The position numbers and the translations under genes are program-made. This document shows positions 37,571-49,830 of a DNA stretch of 64,000 bases, one piece after another. Below the pieces are notes generated by a model. The model was not told the origin of the DNA and made no database searches. It was given only the letters and a program-made list of their open reading frames with translations. The DNA lies in contig NC_134654.1 of NCBI RefSeq assembly GCF_030463565.1, forward strand, positions 18,057,702 through 18,121,701. The letters are read 5' to 3'. Numbering within the stretch: position 1 is the stretch's first letter; each line of letters opens with the position of its first letter. The DNA comes from Pelecanus crispus. Taxonomy: Eukaryota > Chordata > Aves > Pelecaniformes > Pelecanidae.

Positions 37571-37589
37571 GGGGGGGGGGGGGGGGGGG
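37571..37589. repeat. G19 homopolymer
   Basis: Uninterrupted run of 19 G followed by an A/C-rich stretch to about 37630. The length may be uncertain because such runs are prone to sequencing error. Confidence 0.85.
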
Positions 37590-40500
37590 AACAACTAAAC
37601 CAAAAAAAACCCCACCAAAACCAAGCATAGGTCTTACAGACTCATCAGTATAAGGAACTGACAACTATTTTTTTTCCTTTGCAATAGCAGAAATCTACGA
37701 TAAAGACATATTGGTACAGGCACTCATAGCTGGTAATGGGAACCACACAAGAAGGGCTGATTTCCCTACTCAATAACTTTTGGTCAAAGTAGCCACTGCT
37801 TAGGGACTTTTCTCTCAGAGGATACCAGGATTTCAAGTTCATTGTTTTACAAGCAGGCAGAATGGGTTTGTTGTTATTAAAACCATTTTCCATTGAAAAC
37901 TGCCCAAAACATTTGCTTTCTCTACCCCACTACCTATACTCCTGCCTTTATATACCTATGCCATCAATTTAGATCTAGCTTTGTTTAAATGCTATTGAGA
38001 GCCAGGGAGAGAATTTTGTCTGTGTGATAATTCCGCCACCTATCAACTTTTTTGGAAGGAAAAGTCCAATTTTCTTTCAGATCAGGACAGCCAGCTCACA
38101 ACCCCCCAGCTCAGTGTGCCAGGAAACCTGTGGCTGCTCCTGAGCTCTCAGGTTCATTTTAGTGTCTCAGTACTCAGGCAGGTATCAGTACCCAGGGAAG
38201 CCCCTGCCTTGCTCATGGGGCTTCCCTGGAAGACAAAGTCTCCCAGGACACCTCAGACACTATAGCATGTAGGGGTGAGTTTCTGGGCCAGTGCTTTAGG
38301 GGAAATTGCAATGAAATCCAAATTAAACCTGACTATCCTGGGCTCAGGGCTGGCTTGGATACTGGCTGGACAACCCAGGGTTAGCTGCTTGTGCCCATAT
38401 CGGTGCTCTAAAAGAAGCAGAGCTGGAGAGGGCTGCTCAGCAAAGTGTTCAGTAATTTGCTATTCTTGTGGCACAATCAGCCTGACTTACGCCAGGAGCT
38501 GCACCTGGAGGAGACCTCGACTTCAGACACATCTGTAAAGTGCCTGATGCTGCAAAAGGGACTGCAGGAACTGTGCTGCAGGACCCAAAGTACAAGATGG
38601 TGCACAGGAGAGGATTAATCAGTCAGGCTCTGAAGAAGAAGTTCTCCTTGCTAGGGAAGGAAACAGCTTTGCCTACATGATGAAAAATTTAAGAACTCCT
38701 GGCCTGGCAGTTTCCTCCAGGGGAAAGTTAAAGCAGCAGCCTGAAGAGAGAGGCAGACCTTTCCATTTACTTATACACTGCAGATACGCTGCACCATCTC
38801 AGTGGGTTTCCTAAACAAATTGCCCTCCTTGCCCTCCTCAAATCCAGGGGGTTGTTCATGCCTTTGTCTCTCCAGAAGAGAAACAACTAAAAGAGGAAGA
38901 AACCTTGCCTCTTTAGTTAATATTTTGCTGAGACTGAATTCTCAGAGCTGTACCACCCCAGCCCGAGACAATCCCAGCATCTCCCTCACACAGCGTTAGC
39001 ATTTGCAACTCTGATTTTGTAGGGAAGAGGCTAAATTTGGGCATTTGCTAGCCCTGGCATCCTTCCCTGTAAGCCAGCCGACTCCCTGAGCAAGGAGACT
39101 GTGTAGTTACAGAAAAGAGAAGCAGCTCCTTTTCTTTGGGATTTCACCACTTTCCCAAGTTGAAGGTGATGGGAGTATTGCCCTCCTCGCAGCTCAGTTC
39201 CCCCAGGGGTAAAACAGGGACAATAGGGATGTCATCCTGGTATGAGCATTCACGGCCGGCGATGCGAACCACACAAGCAGTGCAGACAGTGGCTGTATTC
39301 TCCCATCCTGTCTGCACCTCCTCAGAGGAAGATCCGCCTGTTTTCTCTGCAACCCTGGGACACAGACAAGGTCAGGGAGGGAACTCTGCACAAGGGTCCC
39401 AGGGGAGCTCTGGCACTGGCCCTGCTCCATTAACCACCACTGCTAAAACCCCAAGCAAACTCAACAGGGGCTTCAGCAAACAGAAAGTGGATCGGGCGGC
39501 AGCACCCGTGGAACAAGCGGGGCTTTATACAAACATCTGCACCTCCACTCCCATCACCCATCAGGCCAAACAAAAACAAAGGCACAAGCTTTCCATTTTC
39601 CTCTTTTATTACCCACCTTAAAAAATAAAACAAAACACTGGTCAGCCACAGGATTCCTATTTTTATGGAGACCATCCTGCCATGCTATTGCTCCACAAGG
39701 ACATTATTAATGCCATTTACAGCTCAGCTAATAACCAAGCCTCTGCCGCTCTGTAGGCAAGAGCAATGGAGGAGTCATTACAAAGGTGATCCCAGCAAAA
39801 CCTAATTCTGCCTGGCCACATGCTGGCAAGGCCAAAGCAACAATCGTTCTGCGTCCTGGCTGTAAAATCAAATTAAATTAAAGATCCCATTTCACCAAGG
39901 GCCTAATACTAATTTGTGTAACATTTCCATTAAACAATGCTGCCTACAGAAAACATACACTAAAGCACTTTGACAATTTAACAGGGAACATTCCAATAGG
40001 AAACATTATTAGATTTTCCTATTAAGCTGCTCAGGGCACACACTGGCTTAATAGATGTTAATTACATTAGTAAGGCTGCAAATTCAGTCCTGGTGGAATC
40101 TAAGTGACTTTTGCAAAATTGACTCGGTCCTGGAATTTCTGTAGGGACAAAAGGTAAAAAAAAAACCCAACACATAGATAGAAAATTGGAACGAAGCCAC
40201 CATGTCACCACTTTTTCAGCAGTGGCTTTAAAACACTTTAATGTACTGGTGCATTTTGCTTTCACATTTCCAGAGTGGGATTTTCACTAATTTCCCAGCT
40301 TGGCAAAATAATTGGAGACAGCTCATGATATTTGATTAATGGATTTTTTTTTTGCCAGTGGAAAGAACGGTTGAAACAAAAAGGCTGAGTATTTCAGTTC
40401 AGTGTTTTTGTGAAGCCACTAAAAGTATTTCAAATTTCTTCAGCATGTGTTTGCGTCCTATTACGTTCAATGGGGATTTAAATACACACTTTGAGTTAAC

Positions 40501-40904
40501 AAGGCATATAATGATTAGCCTAAATCAAGATCTAATTACAGAAGATTGTTGACAAATGATTTCAGACAACATGTAAATGCAAGCCAAACAGTATTTCACT
40601 TGCACCCAACAGAATTACTCTTTTTGACATAATTAGCTTTGGCCTAGATGTATCATACCTAACATTTGGATCTATGCTTCCACAGACAGCTAACCTCAGC
40701 CACATTTTGGAAGCATCCCCAGTTTTCTGCTGACTGCCAAGGGAGCCTAAGCATGGCTTTAGGACGCCACAGCTATATAAAACTGCTTCCAGCTCAGTCC
40801 TTGATATTTTGGAGGTACAGTTCCTCTTCAGTTGTGCTGTCCACCCTTACACTCTAGCTCTTTTTCACCAGTAAAAGGCAAAAAGCCTTTAAAAGCTCTG
40901 TGAC

Positions 40905-41050
40905 AGCCTAAAAAATTATTCCCATTTGCAGGGATGGAAATGGTAAAACATTTGCCAAGGCCAGTAGCAGAACTGGGGCTGAAACACGCTCCCTGGGACC
41001 CCCAGGCCTGCCTCAGTGTGTGCACATGGACATGCAAACCCCTTGGGGTT
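40905..41050 (-). repeat. Probable degraded MIR-type SINE (antisense)
   Basis: ATTCCCATTTGCAGGGATGG, then TTTGCCAAGGCCAGTAGCAG and AACTGGGGCTGAAAC, resemble the antisense MIR core (CCCCATTTTACAGATGGGG, TTGCCCAAGGTCACACAG, AGAGCTGGGATTGAAC). The match is partial. Confidence 0.4.
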
Positions 41051-44000
41051 TGCGTCTGATCCCAGCTCAGCAGGTTGTACAGAAACTGTAGTGCATGGCC
41101 AGGCAGCTGAAGCCCGTGAATGCTTTCTGACATTGTGTCTCAAGCACAGGAAGGGCACGTACATATACAATGCAATCTCCTAAATCTTATTTAGGTGTAC
41201 TGTACCTTAAATTCATTAATGAACTGATGACTCAGGGCCCTGAAACAGCCATTCTGTTTATTTAAATGTTTCACTATTAGAAATACTAAATCCCGTAGGC
41301 ACTTCAAATGTATCCAAACTCTTATCCTAATCCCTTCCCTTACTCCGAGCTTATATTATTTCTAACAGATGTGTTACATTAATAATTAAGATAAATTTAA
41401 ATGAAGATTAGGCCTGATGCAAGTTTCTGGAGAAGTGGGAGGTTATGGAGTTCAGCACAGTGGCATAGGAAGGTAAAGGACCCACCTAAGCTGTATTTTT
41501 TACTGCTGTGCTGGAGGAACACCATCTCTATTACCCCCAGGCTTCAGTGCTGTCATTCCTAGCTGCTAGGTTATAACCTCAGTGGAGTTTTATCAGCCTC
41601 AAGAGGGTGAAATCAATCCTGAGGTTCCTATTCATTTCCACTTCTGCAGTGCTTGGGAGCTGAAGCATGGCCCTTGCAGAGGACTCTCCAGTGCTTGGTC
41701 CTGCTGGGTTGCTGTTTCCCATCAAGGTGACACAGCATGTGGCAGCTTTCCTCCAAAAACAGTGACCACACTGTGGATGAGCATCCTGAAACAGCATTCA
41801 CATTTCCCCATAGACTGGTGAATCTCCATAGCTCATTACTTTGAATTAAATCTAGCATGGGTACACCTCTCGGCCTGACTCACCACCATACACAGTGTAG
41901 ATGGAGCACTTGGAGCTGCCCTGCTCCTCCTCTCATCAGTTTGGCAAAACAAAGACCTGCATTTTCCCCAGATGTCCATCTCTAAGACTCATAAATTCCA
42001 GACCTTCCTGTCTCAGCAGCCAGGAGAGACCAGCTCTCCCAAGACACTCCCAGTTCTGCTCCACTGATGGGCTCTAACCCAGGTATTCGAAGGTATGAAG
42101 GTGTCTCATTTTGACCTCTTCCAATGAGAAACAAGCAGGGATAAACACCTGGAAGTATTTGATGCCTAGGTACTGGTCTCTGCGTGCCCCAACATTTTGG
42201 GCAGGATGACCCCATGCCCAGTGAGGAAGGACTCCTGGTGTTGACTACCAAAGGGTCTGTGGAGGGGGGACCATCTGGGCTGTGGGGAGCTGGGTGAAGG
42301 TGGAAAACCATGGAGGAGAAGGGGAAGGTATTTCATAACGACAATACTGGGTAGACCCTGGGTTTGAGGGAGCTTTGGGTAACTCTCTGCTCAGTTCCTT
42401 GGAGCTTGCCCTGACCCTTCACCGACAGCAGGTGAAGGGCTCCACTTCCATTTCCACCCCCTTGGGGCAGGTACGTGTCTGCACCTTTTGGAGCACACCG
42501 GAGAGGAACGTCCATTTCCCCTCAATACACCAAGGAGGCAGAAACAAGAAACTGCTTGTTTCGACATAAGATTTCTGACAGCTTTTAAGCAGACAGACAT
42601 GAACTGAAAGCCACCCATTAGCAAGCTGTCTCCCAGGCAATTGCTCATGGTCTGTCATTTTGGCTAAAGTGTCATTTAGACTAATAGGCCTTTTTCAGAG
42701 GCCAGATACTACTTATGAACCCTCCCTTAAAACTACATGCAGCCAATGACATCTCCACTGTGAAGACTTTCAGGCTCAAAACTTCCAATTAAGTAGATGA
42801 TAACATCAACACAACTTCTGCTCCACTCCAGGAGCCATCAACACACAGAACTACTGTTTTCTGCAGTTTTTATCATGAAATCCATTATATGTGGCATTTC
42901 TCTGAAGTCCCTAGCACAAGGACGCACACTACTATATATGCAACTCCCAATTTCCTGACTCCATTTCTATCATTAATGCTTGCAAGAAAAAAAAAAAAAA
43001 AGATATCATGACCCAAGTGTAATTGAGGCCTCAGAAGTAGAAGCTAATTCAAATCAAAACAGACCCCCTCCCCTCTGCCCTCATTTCCAACAGCAAAACT
43101 AGACTCAGAATCACTTAAGATATTTCTCTGCTCAAATGATATGTCAGGAACAAGGCTCTGGCTGCAGCTAATCCACTGAAAGCAGCACTAAACCCCCAAA
43201 AGCGTGGAGGGACCTTGTACCACCTCCCACATCCTGCTATGTGCTGGGGCAGCCCAGGAGTCTGAGCTTGGCTGGACAAGAAAACCTCATTTCTTCACAA
43301 AACCAAAGTGCTACTCCAAAGAGGCTGAATGAGTGTAATTATGCCGGGTGTTTTATCCATTGCCCCCAAAATAAGCATTATGCAGGAAACGTGCAGCCTC
43401 AGGCAAGCTGCAGTGCTAGCAAGTCAAATGACTGGAAAGGAGAGATAACGAGATAGGAGAAAAGGGCTTTCTAGGCTGAGCCCAGTGGAATGCTGCCTTT
43501 CTGGCAAGTTTTCCCAAGTAGCCTTCTGCGATAGAAAGAAATCTTGGGTTTGAGTAGCTGATGGCACTAGGGATGGCAGAGGCCAGGCACAGAAAGGAAA
43601 AGGACTTTGAAGTGCAGCTAAGCAGCAAAGTGCTCTGCTCAGATCAGGGGAAGCCCCAAGCCGGCACAGTCAGTGGGCAGCCATAGGAGCCAGGGAAGGG
43701 AAATTCTAGCCTGAAAGGGGGCATTTTGTTTGGGACAGCAGATTTGTTCCCCCTCCCCCCCCAGCTGCAACCCATATGCTAGTTTTCACATTGCAAGATG
43801 TATTCAGCTCTGCTCACAGCATGCACAGAATAGGGATGTTAGACTGACAGCTATGGGATGCCTACAATGGGCAATTCTACAATTTTAAGAGCACTGAAGG
43901 CACAGCTGAGTCTACTTTTAGGAATAAGGGGCTAAAACTGAAAAAAATGCTTCTTCACCTCAAGACAGACCATTGCACCTATTCATATTTGTGCTCTAGA

Positions 44001-46019
44001 TAGGAGAATCTAGTTCTCCAAACCCAAAACTCTCCTCCTGTATATCAGGCAGATTCAGAGCCCACATCAGGTCATCCTATGGGCTGCTCTCCTCTTGCTC
44101 TCTGCCAAAGCCCCACTAACATCTGTCAGCTCCATCTGAAACTGCTTTATCAGTATGAAAACATGCCGCTGCTTTCCTTTTTATTAAAACCCTTCCAAAA
44201 TGTGCTACACCTTTGGCTTCTTCCTGGGACTAGCACTGATCAACGTTTGTTTGGCTGTTTATGCAGTTCACTTGCCAAGAAGCAACTCTGACACCTTTCT
44301 GCCATTCAGCACCCCATAAAAACATTGGAGTATATCATAGCTTTCAGGAACAATCTCTAGACAGAAGCTGTTGCTAATCCATGTGCAGCACACACCTACC
44401 CACTTAATTTTGTCAGTGGCTCTAGGATTTCAAGGAGATGATCCTTGGGATGTTGATGACCTGCCTGTCATTCCCTCTGCTTTCAGGCATGGCAGGTACC
44501 AGTGAACAGCAAGCCCAGACACTCACCCTACCAGCACACAACTTCCATTAGCATTGCCATCTGCATGCTTATATTCATCCAAGAGCTGAACTCAGCTGAC
44601 CTCACTTGGCTGATGAGATCACAGCCCAGAGAGGTATGGCTGCAGGCCAGTGAGAAAACAGATGTCTGCTATAGACACTACTCATTGATACTTTATTCTC
44701 ATTTATTATTTATTTAATACACACTCTAGGTCAATTAGGGTTGTGTTTTTGTGAACTCAGTACTAACATTTTTATAAACCAGGTCTGTCTAAGAATAACT
44801 GGAGAGACTCCCTTGCCAAGGGACACAATAATTCTCAGCAGTTTGTTGCAAGAGGAAGATTGTCTCAGTAATGCCTTTTTTCCGCCCCCCTCCTGCTATG
44901 TTCTGTGTTTAGAAAGTTTCTTATCCTCTGATAAGAAACATTTCAGAAGTCTTTTGTACCAGCAGCTCAGGGCCTTCTCCAGCCCAATGGCATCGTCACT
45001 GAGGCAGAGCTTACCAGGAGTTCAGTGCAAGTCCAGTCTTCAGGATCAAGAGATGTTGACAAATAGATTAAGTGCCAGAGTACGAGCTTTCCTGGCACAG
45101 CACATGGTTACTCCAAACAGAGACAGCCATGGGACACTTTGGATGTTTTGCAGCAGAAAACCACTGTTTCTAACCCAGCCTTACCATCATTGTGCTGATA
45201 AACAAGTTTTCTTCAATTACAGTTGGGACACGGGAAGAAACAATAAAGAAAAGATAAGAAAAAACATGATTGTACTCTTTAACGTCACAAAAGCACCTAA
45301 CAGGACAGTGCAAAGATTGACCATGTGAATATAAAAGCAATTGGGGGCAGAAAGGGGAAAAAATAAAAAATAAAAGTCACCCCATTGGGGCAAGGAAGCC
45401 ATTGTTGGGAGCTCTCTTCTTAGGGAAAAGGCAGGACTAGAGACTAAATTCTCAGAGAGGGACAGGGGAAGAGAAAGAGATGTTGAACTGGCTGTGGTCT
45501 TCTGTCCAAGAGAGAAACAATTACTCATGTACATGCAACCAGAGCTCTCAAGTTACTGCTGGTTTGCTGCAGGGAAAAAAACCCTTGTCCACTTTATCAG
45601 ATCTGCCCTGGGACTAGAGATCAGCCATGTAGTTAATTTGGGCCGGATTCACCTCAGTCCCCTGACATGCCTAATTCAGGGATATAATTGACCTGGGTCC
45701 CCTCTACCCTCACTAGCCAGAGGAAGGCACCTGGACTCATCTATGCCAATTCGGTTTGTTGGGGAGGTCTAGGCTGGGAAATATGACAGGCATTTTATTC
45801 TCCCCATGCTCCAGGGCAGTACAGGAACACATCCAGTCCCAACAATCCACAGTGGAAACCAAAGATCAGTACAGGTGCACCCTGATCCCTTTCCTGCATT
45901 GCATTGCAGGAGTGAGGGCTAGGGAACAGCCTGTGCAAACGCAGCCAGGGAGGTATTATCAAATGACATTTCCTTTTATTCAGCGATAATTGATGATCAG
46001 GCCATTAGAACAGAGATTA

Positions 46020-46095
46020 ATGTCATAGGGTCACAGAAGATAGTCTAGAAGGGACCTTGAGGTCATCTAAATCCATCCAACCACCCCACAAAAGG
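46020..46095 (-). mobile_element. Relic CR1 3' end (antisense, old)
   Basis: TGTCATAGGGTCACAGAAGA, then AGAAGGGACCTTGAGGTCATC and a CATCCAACCACCCC segment, match the antisense CR1 3' terminus (TCATAGAAT..., GGAAGGGACCTTTAAAGATCATC, TCCAACCCC). The octamers are eroded, so it is far older than the pair at 22-28 kb. Confidence 0.6.
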
Positions 46096-47299
46096 CTTAT
46101 TTCTGACAGATATTTGACCCCTTCGAAATAAGAGGGAAGCTCTGACCAATATTTTAAACAAAAATTTTCTTTGGCTGACTACAAAGTACTTCATTCATTT
46201 CTCTCATATATAAAGTCTCTAAAGGCACTTTTTTCCAGGTATTTTCAAAACAGAATCAAACTATCTTTAATGTGCCATTCAAAAGAGGCACTTCCAAACT
46301 TCCAGATTATTTCTAGCAAAATAATTCGTCTTGGGGCAACCAAAACTCCAGGGGTTTATTATTTTCTTGTTTTTAAAGCTTTGTGATCTGCCAGGAACTT
46401 CAAGCTGTTTTCATTTAAAAAATTATTCAGAATTGCCAACAAAAAGAAATAATTCCTATTTGCATGGATCCGAGGACCATTCACTTAGGACCAAGGACAT
46501 GAGATGGTTAGGGGATATACTGTGCCATGAGTGAAACAATAAGGACACTTGAGGGATTTGCTTGGAAGAGTTTTGGTGCAATAACCTCTCTTTTACACAC
46601 TTTCCCCTCACCTTGTTTCTGCCTCAGTTCCTGCCTGCATGAAACCAGGAGACAGGTGTGCTTGTTGGCAGGGAGGGAAGAGGGGGCTAATGGGCCTTTG
46701 TTAAGTACTTTGTTGAACTTGACTGAAAGGTGCCACCTAAGCATGCAGCTCTGGGATGACAGATATGAATGTGTAATGCAGTGTTTCCCTCCCATAATTA
46801 CAATTTCATCATGTAACTATAATAGGTAGTGATTGATCGTGACCCTTCACCGCTGCAGGATGTTGGTTGTTAGGAGGAACTAATTGATCACTGGAGCTGC
46901 CATTTGGCCATGCAGAGCCCTTCCACTGCCTTTTAGAAGGGGAATGAAAGTCTCCTTAAATAAATAAAACTTTAAAAGAACCCAGATCACTATCAGGAGA
47001 CTTTTAGCCCCTTCCTACCCTCATTGTGTCAGTCAGCAGAGCAGGAGGTTGTTAGAGAGCTGCCTCAAAAGGCATCATTTGGGTGCTGTAAGCCTACAGA
47101 GGTCCTGTTCCATAGTCACCCACCAGGTGGGGAAACACTGAGGCAGAGGACAGTAGTGACCATCCCCTCAGGCACCAGAGGGACTGTTTCAGCTGGTGGC
47201 TCTGGCACAGGGACAGAGTTTCTGCTCTCTGATCCCTCAGGAGAGCAGAGGTCCAGTCCTCGGATGGGATTTGTATCTGCTTTAATACTGTAAGAAGAA

Positions 47300-47410
47300 C
47301 TGTGGGCTGAGGGCCAGGAACCCACCTTTAGTTGCAAGCTCTGCCACAGGCTTCCTGCATGTTCTTGGGTAAATCACCTGTTTTCACTTGTAGAGCAGGA
47401 ATGAAATTTC
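47300..47410 (+). repeat. Ancient MIR-type SINE (sense)
   Basis: GCTCTGCCACAGGCTTCCTG, then TTCTTGGGTAAATCACCTG and TTTTCACTTGTAGAGCAGGA, follow the MIR order from GCTCTGCCAC through CTTGGGCAAGTCAC to the TCTGTAAAATGGG region. Confidence 0.6.
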
Positions 47411-48049
47411 TTGTGGCTGAACAGCACGGTCTTCGGGGACCAGGATGGACCATTACACAGGGATGCTGCCCTTCCCTCCGATGGGGCTCAATGTGGCCAA
47501 AGACCTCTTGGGGCCTCCTGTAACCACCACAAGGACCTCATGCTCAAGGCTGCCTCCCTTTCCATCCCCTTGAGAAACCCAGCAGCTTCCCAGGTGACTT
47601 TAGGCACTTCTTGATGACAGTACATTAATAAACAGAGAGATCTACTGTCTGACAGGGATACAGAGCGTGCACTCTGCTAGCATCTGCCAGAAGTGTTGTC
47701 AAGCAACTAACTGCCTGTAATTGAGCTCTCAGAAGTATCTGCCCTGAGGTGAGCCGCAGAGAAATTTTACAAATGAAGATAATAGATGTTTATGTCACAC
47801 ACACAAGAAGCAGCAAGCTACAATCACTCGCTTGATAAATCCACCTTCAGCAGTGGCTGCAACAGCTTCATCCACAGCTGAATTAGGGTGTCTCTGGCAG
47901 CATTTGATGCCTCAGCATGCAGAGTGAGGCTGCTTATTGCCCTGCATTGAGCCATGCCTGGAGCTGGTCATAGTAACCCATGTAACACCATCTTTATCCC
48001 ACAAATATTCATAAATTTCTCCAGATTTCCAGCCAGGATTCATTATCTG

Positions 48050-48135
48050 CAGGCATTCACCAGAACATCTGGAGAAACAGGGCCAGCCACATTGCTAACA
48101 TTAATCAGTTCAGCTCCCTTGAAGTCAACACAGCT
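48050..48135. repeat. Old amniote interspersed-repeat fragment
   Basis: CAGCTCCCTTGAAGTCAACA followed by CAGCTATGCTAACTTGCC resembles the same phrase family as 49729-49830 (AGCTCCATTGAAGTCAATGG, GCTATGCTGATTTACACC). Confidence 0.35.
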
Positions 48136-48404
48136 ATGCTAACTTGCCCTTGCCAAGATTTAGTCAATCTTTTCTAACGTATAAGCTCTTCCTGAACTTA
48201 CTGATTATTCCCAGGACACAATTTACACTTTTAAATAGGAGAATGAAGGTGGTGAACAGCAAGGGATACACATGCATCCAGCTCTAGTATCCAAGTGCTG
48301 CACCAGAATTAACACCACCATCAGGGTAAGCTAAGGCAGAACCAGGAGCTCTGCTTTCAGGATGGAAACAAAACAGAAGCATGCAGGCAGGCTAAGGAGC
48401 TTTA

Positions 48405-48547
48405 AAAAAACCCAAACAAACAAACCCCAAAAGCACCAAAAAACCAAATACAAAAACACAAAACAAACCAAAAAACACCCCAAAACCCCCAAACCAAACA
48501 AAAAAAAACCCAAAACAAACAAAAAAAACCCACCACATCCAAACAAT
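48405..48547. repeat. A/C-only low-complexity tract
   Basis: About 143 bp made almost entirely of A and C on + (one G near 48434, two T). It is built from degenerate CAAA, CCAAAA and AACCCC units. The - strand is therefore G/T-only, with GGGTTTT-like phrases. Confidence 0.9.
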
Positions 48548-49728
48548 CCAGGAACATAAACCAAGCATCTCAAAATGCATGATTTCCCCACCCCCTCACC
48601 CCGCTTTTTAGATGGCCTCCTAACAGGGTTGCAGACCTGTGAAGAACATGAGAAACTGCCCAAGTACCTGAGATTTAAATGTTTGAGGTAACATTTTCAG
48701 AAATAATTGGTCCTGAAGCCCAGATCCCAGTTAGGCACCTAACTGCCAGCAGTGCCAGTGCAAGCAAATTGCTTTTATATTTTGCAGCTAGAGGCCATAA
48801 GAACTTAGTTTCCATCAGCTTTTCATAGGAAAATGAATGCCAAGAGCCCAAGTTGCTTTTGGAAATGGGATTGCACCTCATTGTAAATCTTTTAGAGTGC
48901 CTGTGAAATGCCAAGAAACATCCAGAAGATCTAGTTTCCCACCATTATCCTTCCTTGAGAAGGGCAGAAGGTAAAGTTGAGTCCCTGAAATAGTCAGAAC
49001 TTCTGAACATGACCTTCTCCATCTGCAAAGACCTCTTGGTTTGGTCATGTGTAGAGACCAACTAGGGACTGTTGCCTTCATCTTTAAAGAGCTACACATG
49101 AGCACAAGTGTTAACCCCTTTTCACTGGTGGTTATTTGCAGGCTCTGCCACAAATGGCAACACAGACACTCAGCAAATATTTCATATGCTCCCCTTCCAC
49201 AGGTAGTCCAGCGGTCATGTCCCAGGTCCCAGTTACTCCTAGAGGTCCTGTGCAAGACCCCTCACTCTGCATTCCCTGTACCATTGTACTATTTGAAATG
49301 CATCCCTCTGATTGTCTGGAGACTGTTATTCACTGTTGACACATAAATACTGTATATTTTCCACCACAATACTTGAACAACTGAGTTGCCAAGCATGCTT
49401 TCAAACAAAGCAGTATAAAAGGAAGTGTAATGAGATCCCTGTACTGTTACCCCTCCAGGGATGAATAATGCCAGCCCAATACTTGGCATATGAATTTCCC
49501 CGAGGACTGACAGCCAACTGAATTTCTTGTACAACTGTATCACTTCATGCATCTGTGGCCAGGTCAAGGCAGGCAGAATAAGAGACAATCTCAACCAGTA
49601 CCACAGGGCTGTTCAGGATGGAGCAGGAGGAAAGCACGTGACTGCCCAGTCATTTGCTGCTGTTTTTTTGAAGACTTGTACTTAGCCTAGAAGCTCTGTA
49701 GAAGCAGATCCCACTGGAGCTGCCATAA

Positions 49729-49830
49729 GCCCTGCCGATCCACTGAAATCCCTTGGACAGCCTCAACTGCAGTGTGCTAAGTGAAGCTGATTTACACCAA
49801 ATTGAGGATCTGGCCCTCCACACTGGAATT
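49729..49830. repeat. Old amniote interspersed-repeat fragment (LINE-tail type)
   Basis: CACTGAAATCCCTTGGACAG and then GCTGATTTACACCAAATTGA with GGATCTGGCCC resemble a widespread reptile/bird repeat phrase (TTGACTTCAATGG..., GCTGATTTACACCAGCTGAGG, ATCTGGCCC). I recognise the phrase but cannot assign a family with certainty. Confidence 0.4.

Larger units (their letters stand above)
37546..46019. other. Intergenic sequence, no gene recognised
   Basis: Contains a 19-nt G run (37571-37589), an AT-rich block with homeodomain-type cores (39740-40080), and a 15-nt A run (42987-43001). Open frames at 39136-39621 and 44741-45328 are long for the region but carry no domain, so I treat them as chance. 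Confidence 0.65.

Noticed and set aside
39136..39621. 161-aa open frame on +
   Set aside because: No domain or family resemblance, and it sits in desert sequence.
44741..45328. 195-aa open frame on +
   Set aside because: No recognisable domain or repeat, and no splice context. Length alone is within chance for 64 kb in six frames.
48331..48663. 110-aa hydrophobic open frame on -
   Set aside because: It is a translation of the A/C-only low-complexity tract (G/T on this strand gives Phe, Val, Gly, Leu and Trp), not a membrane protein.
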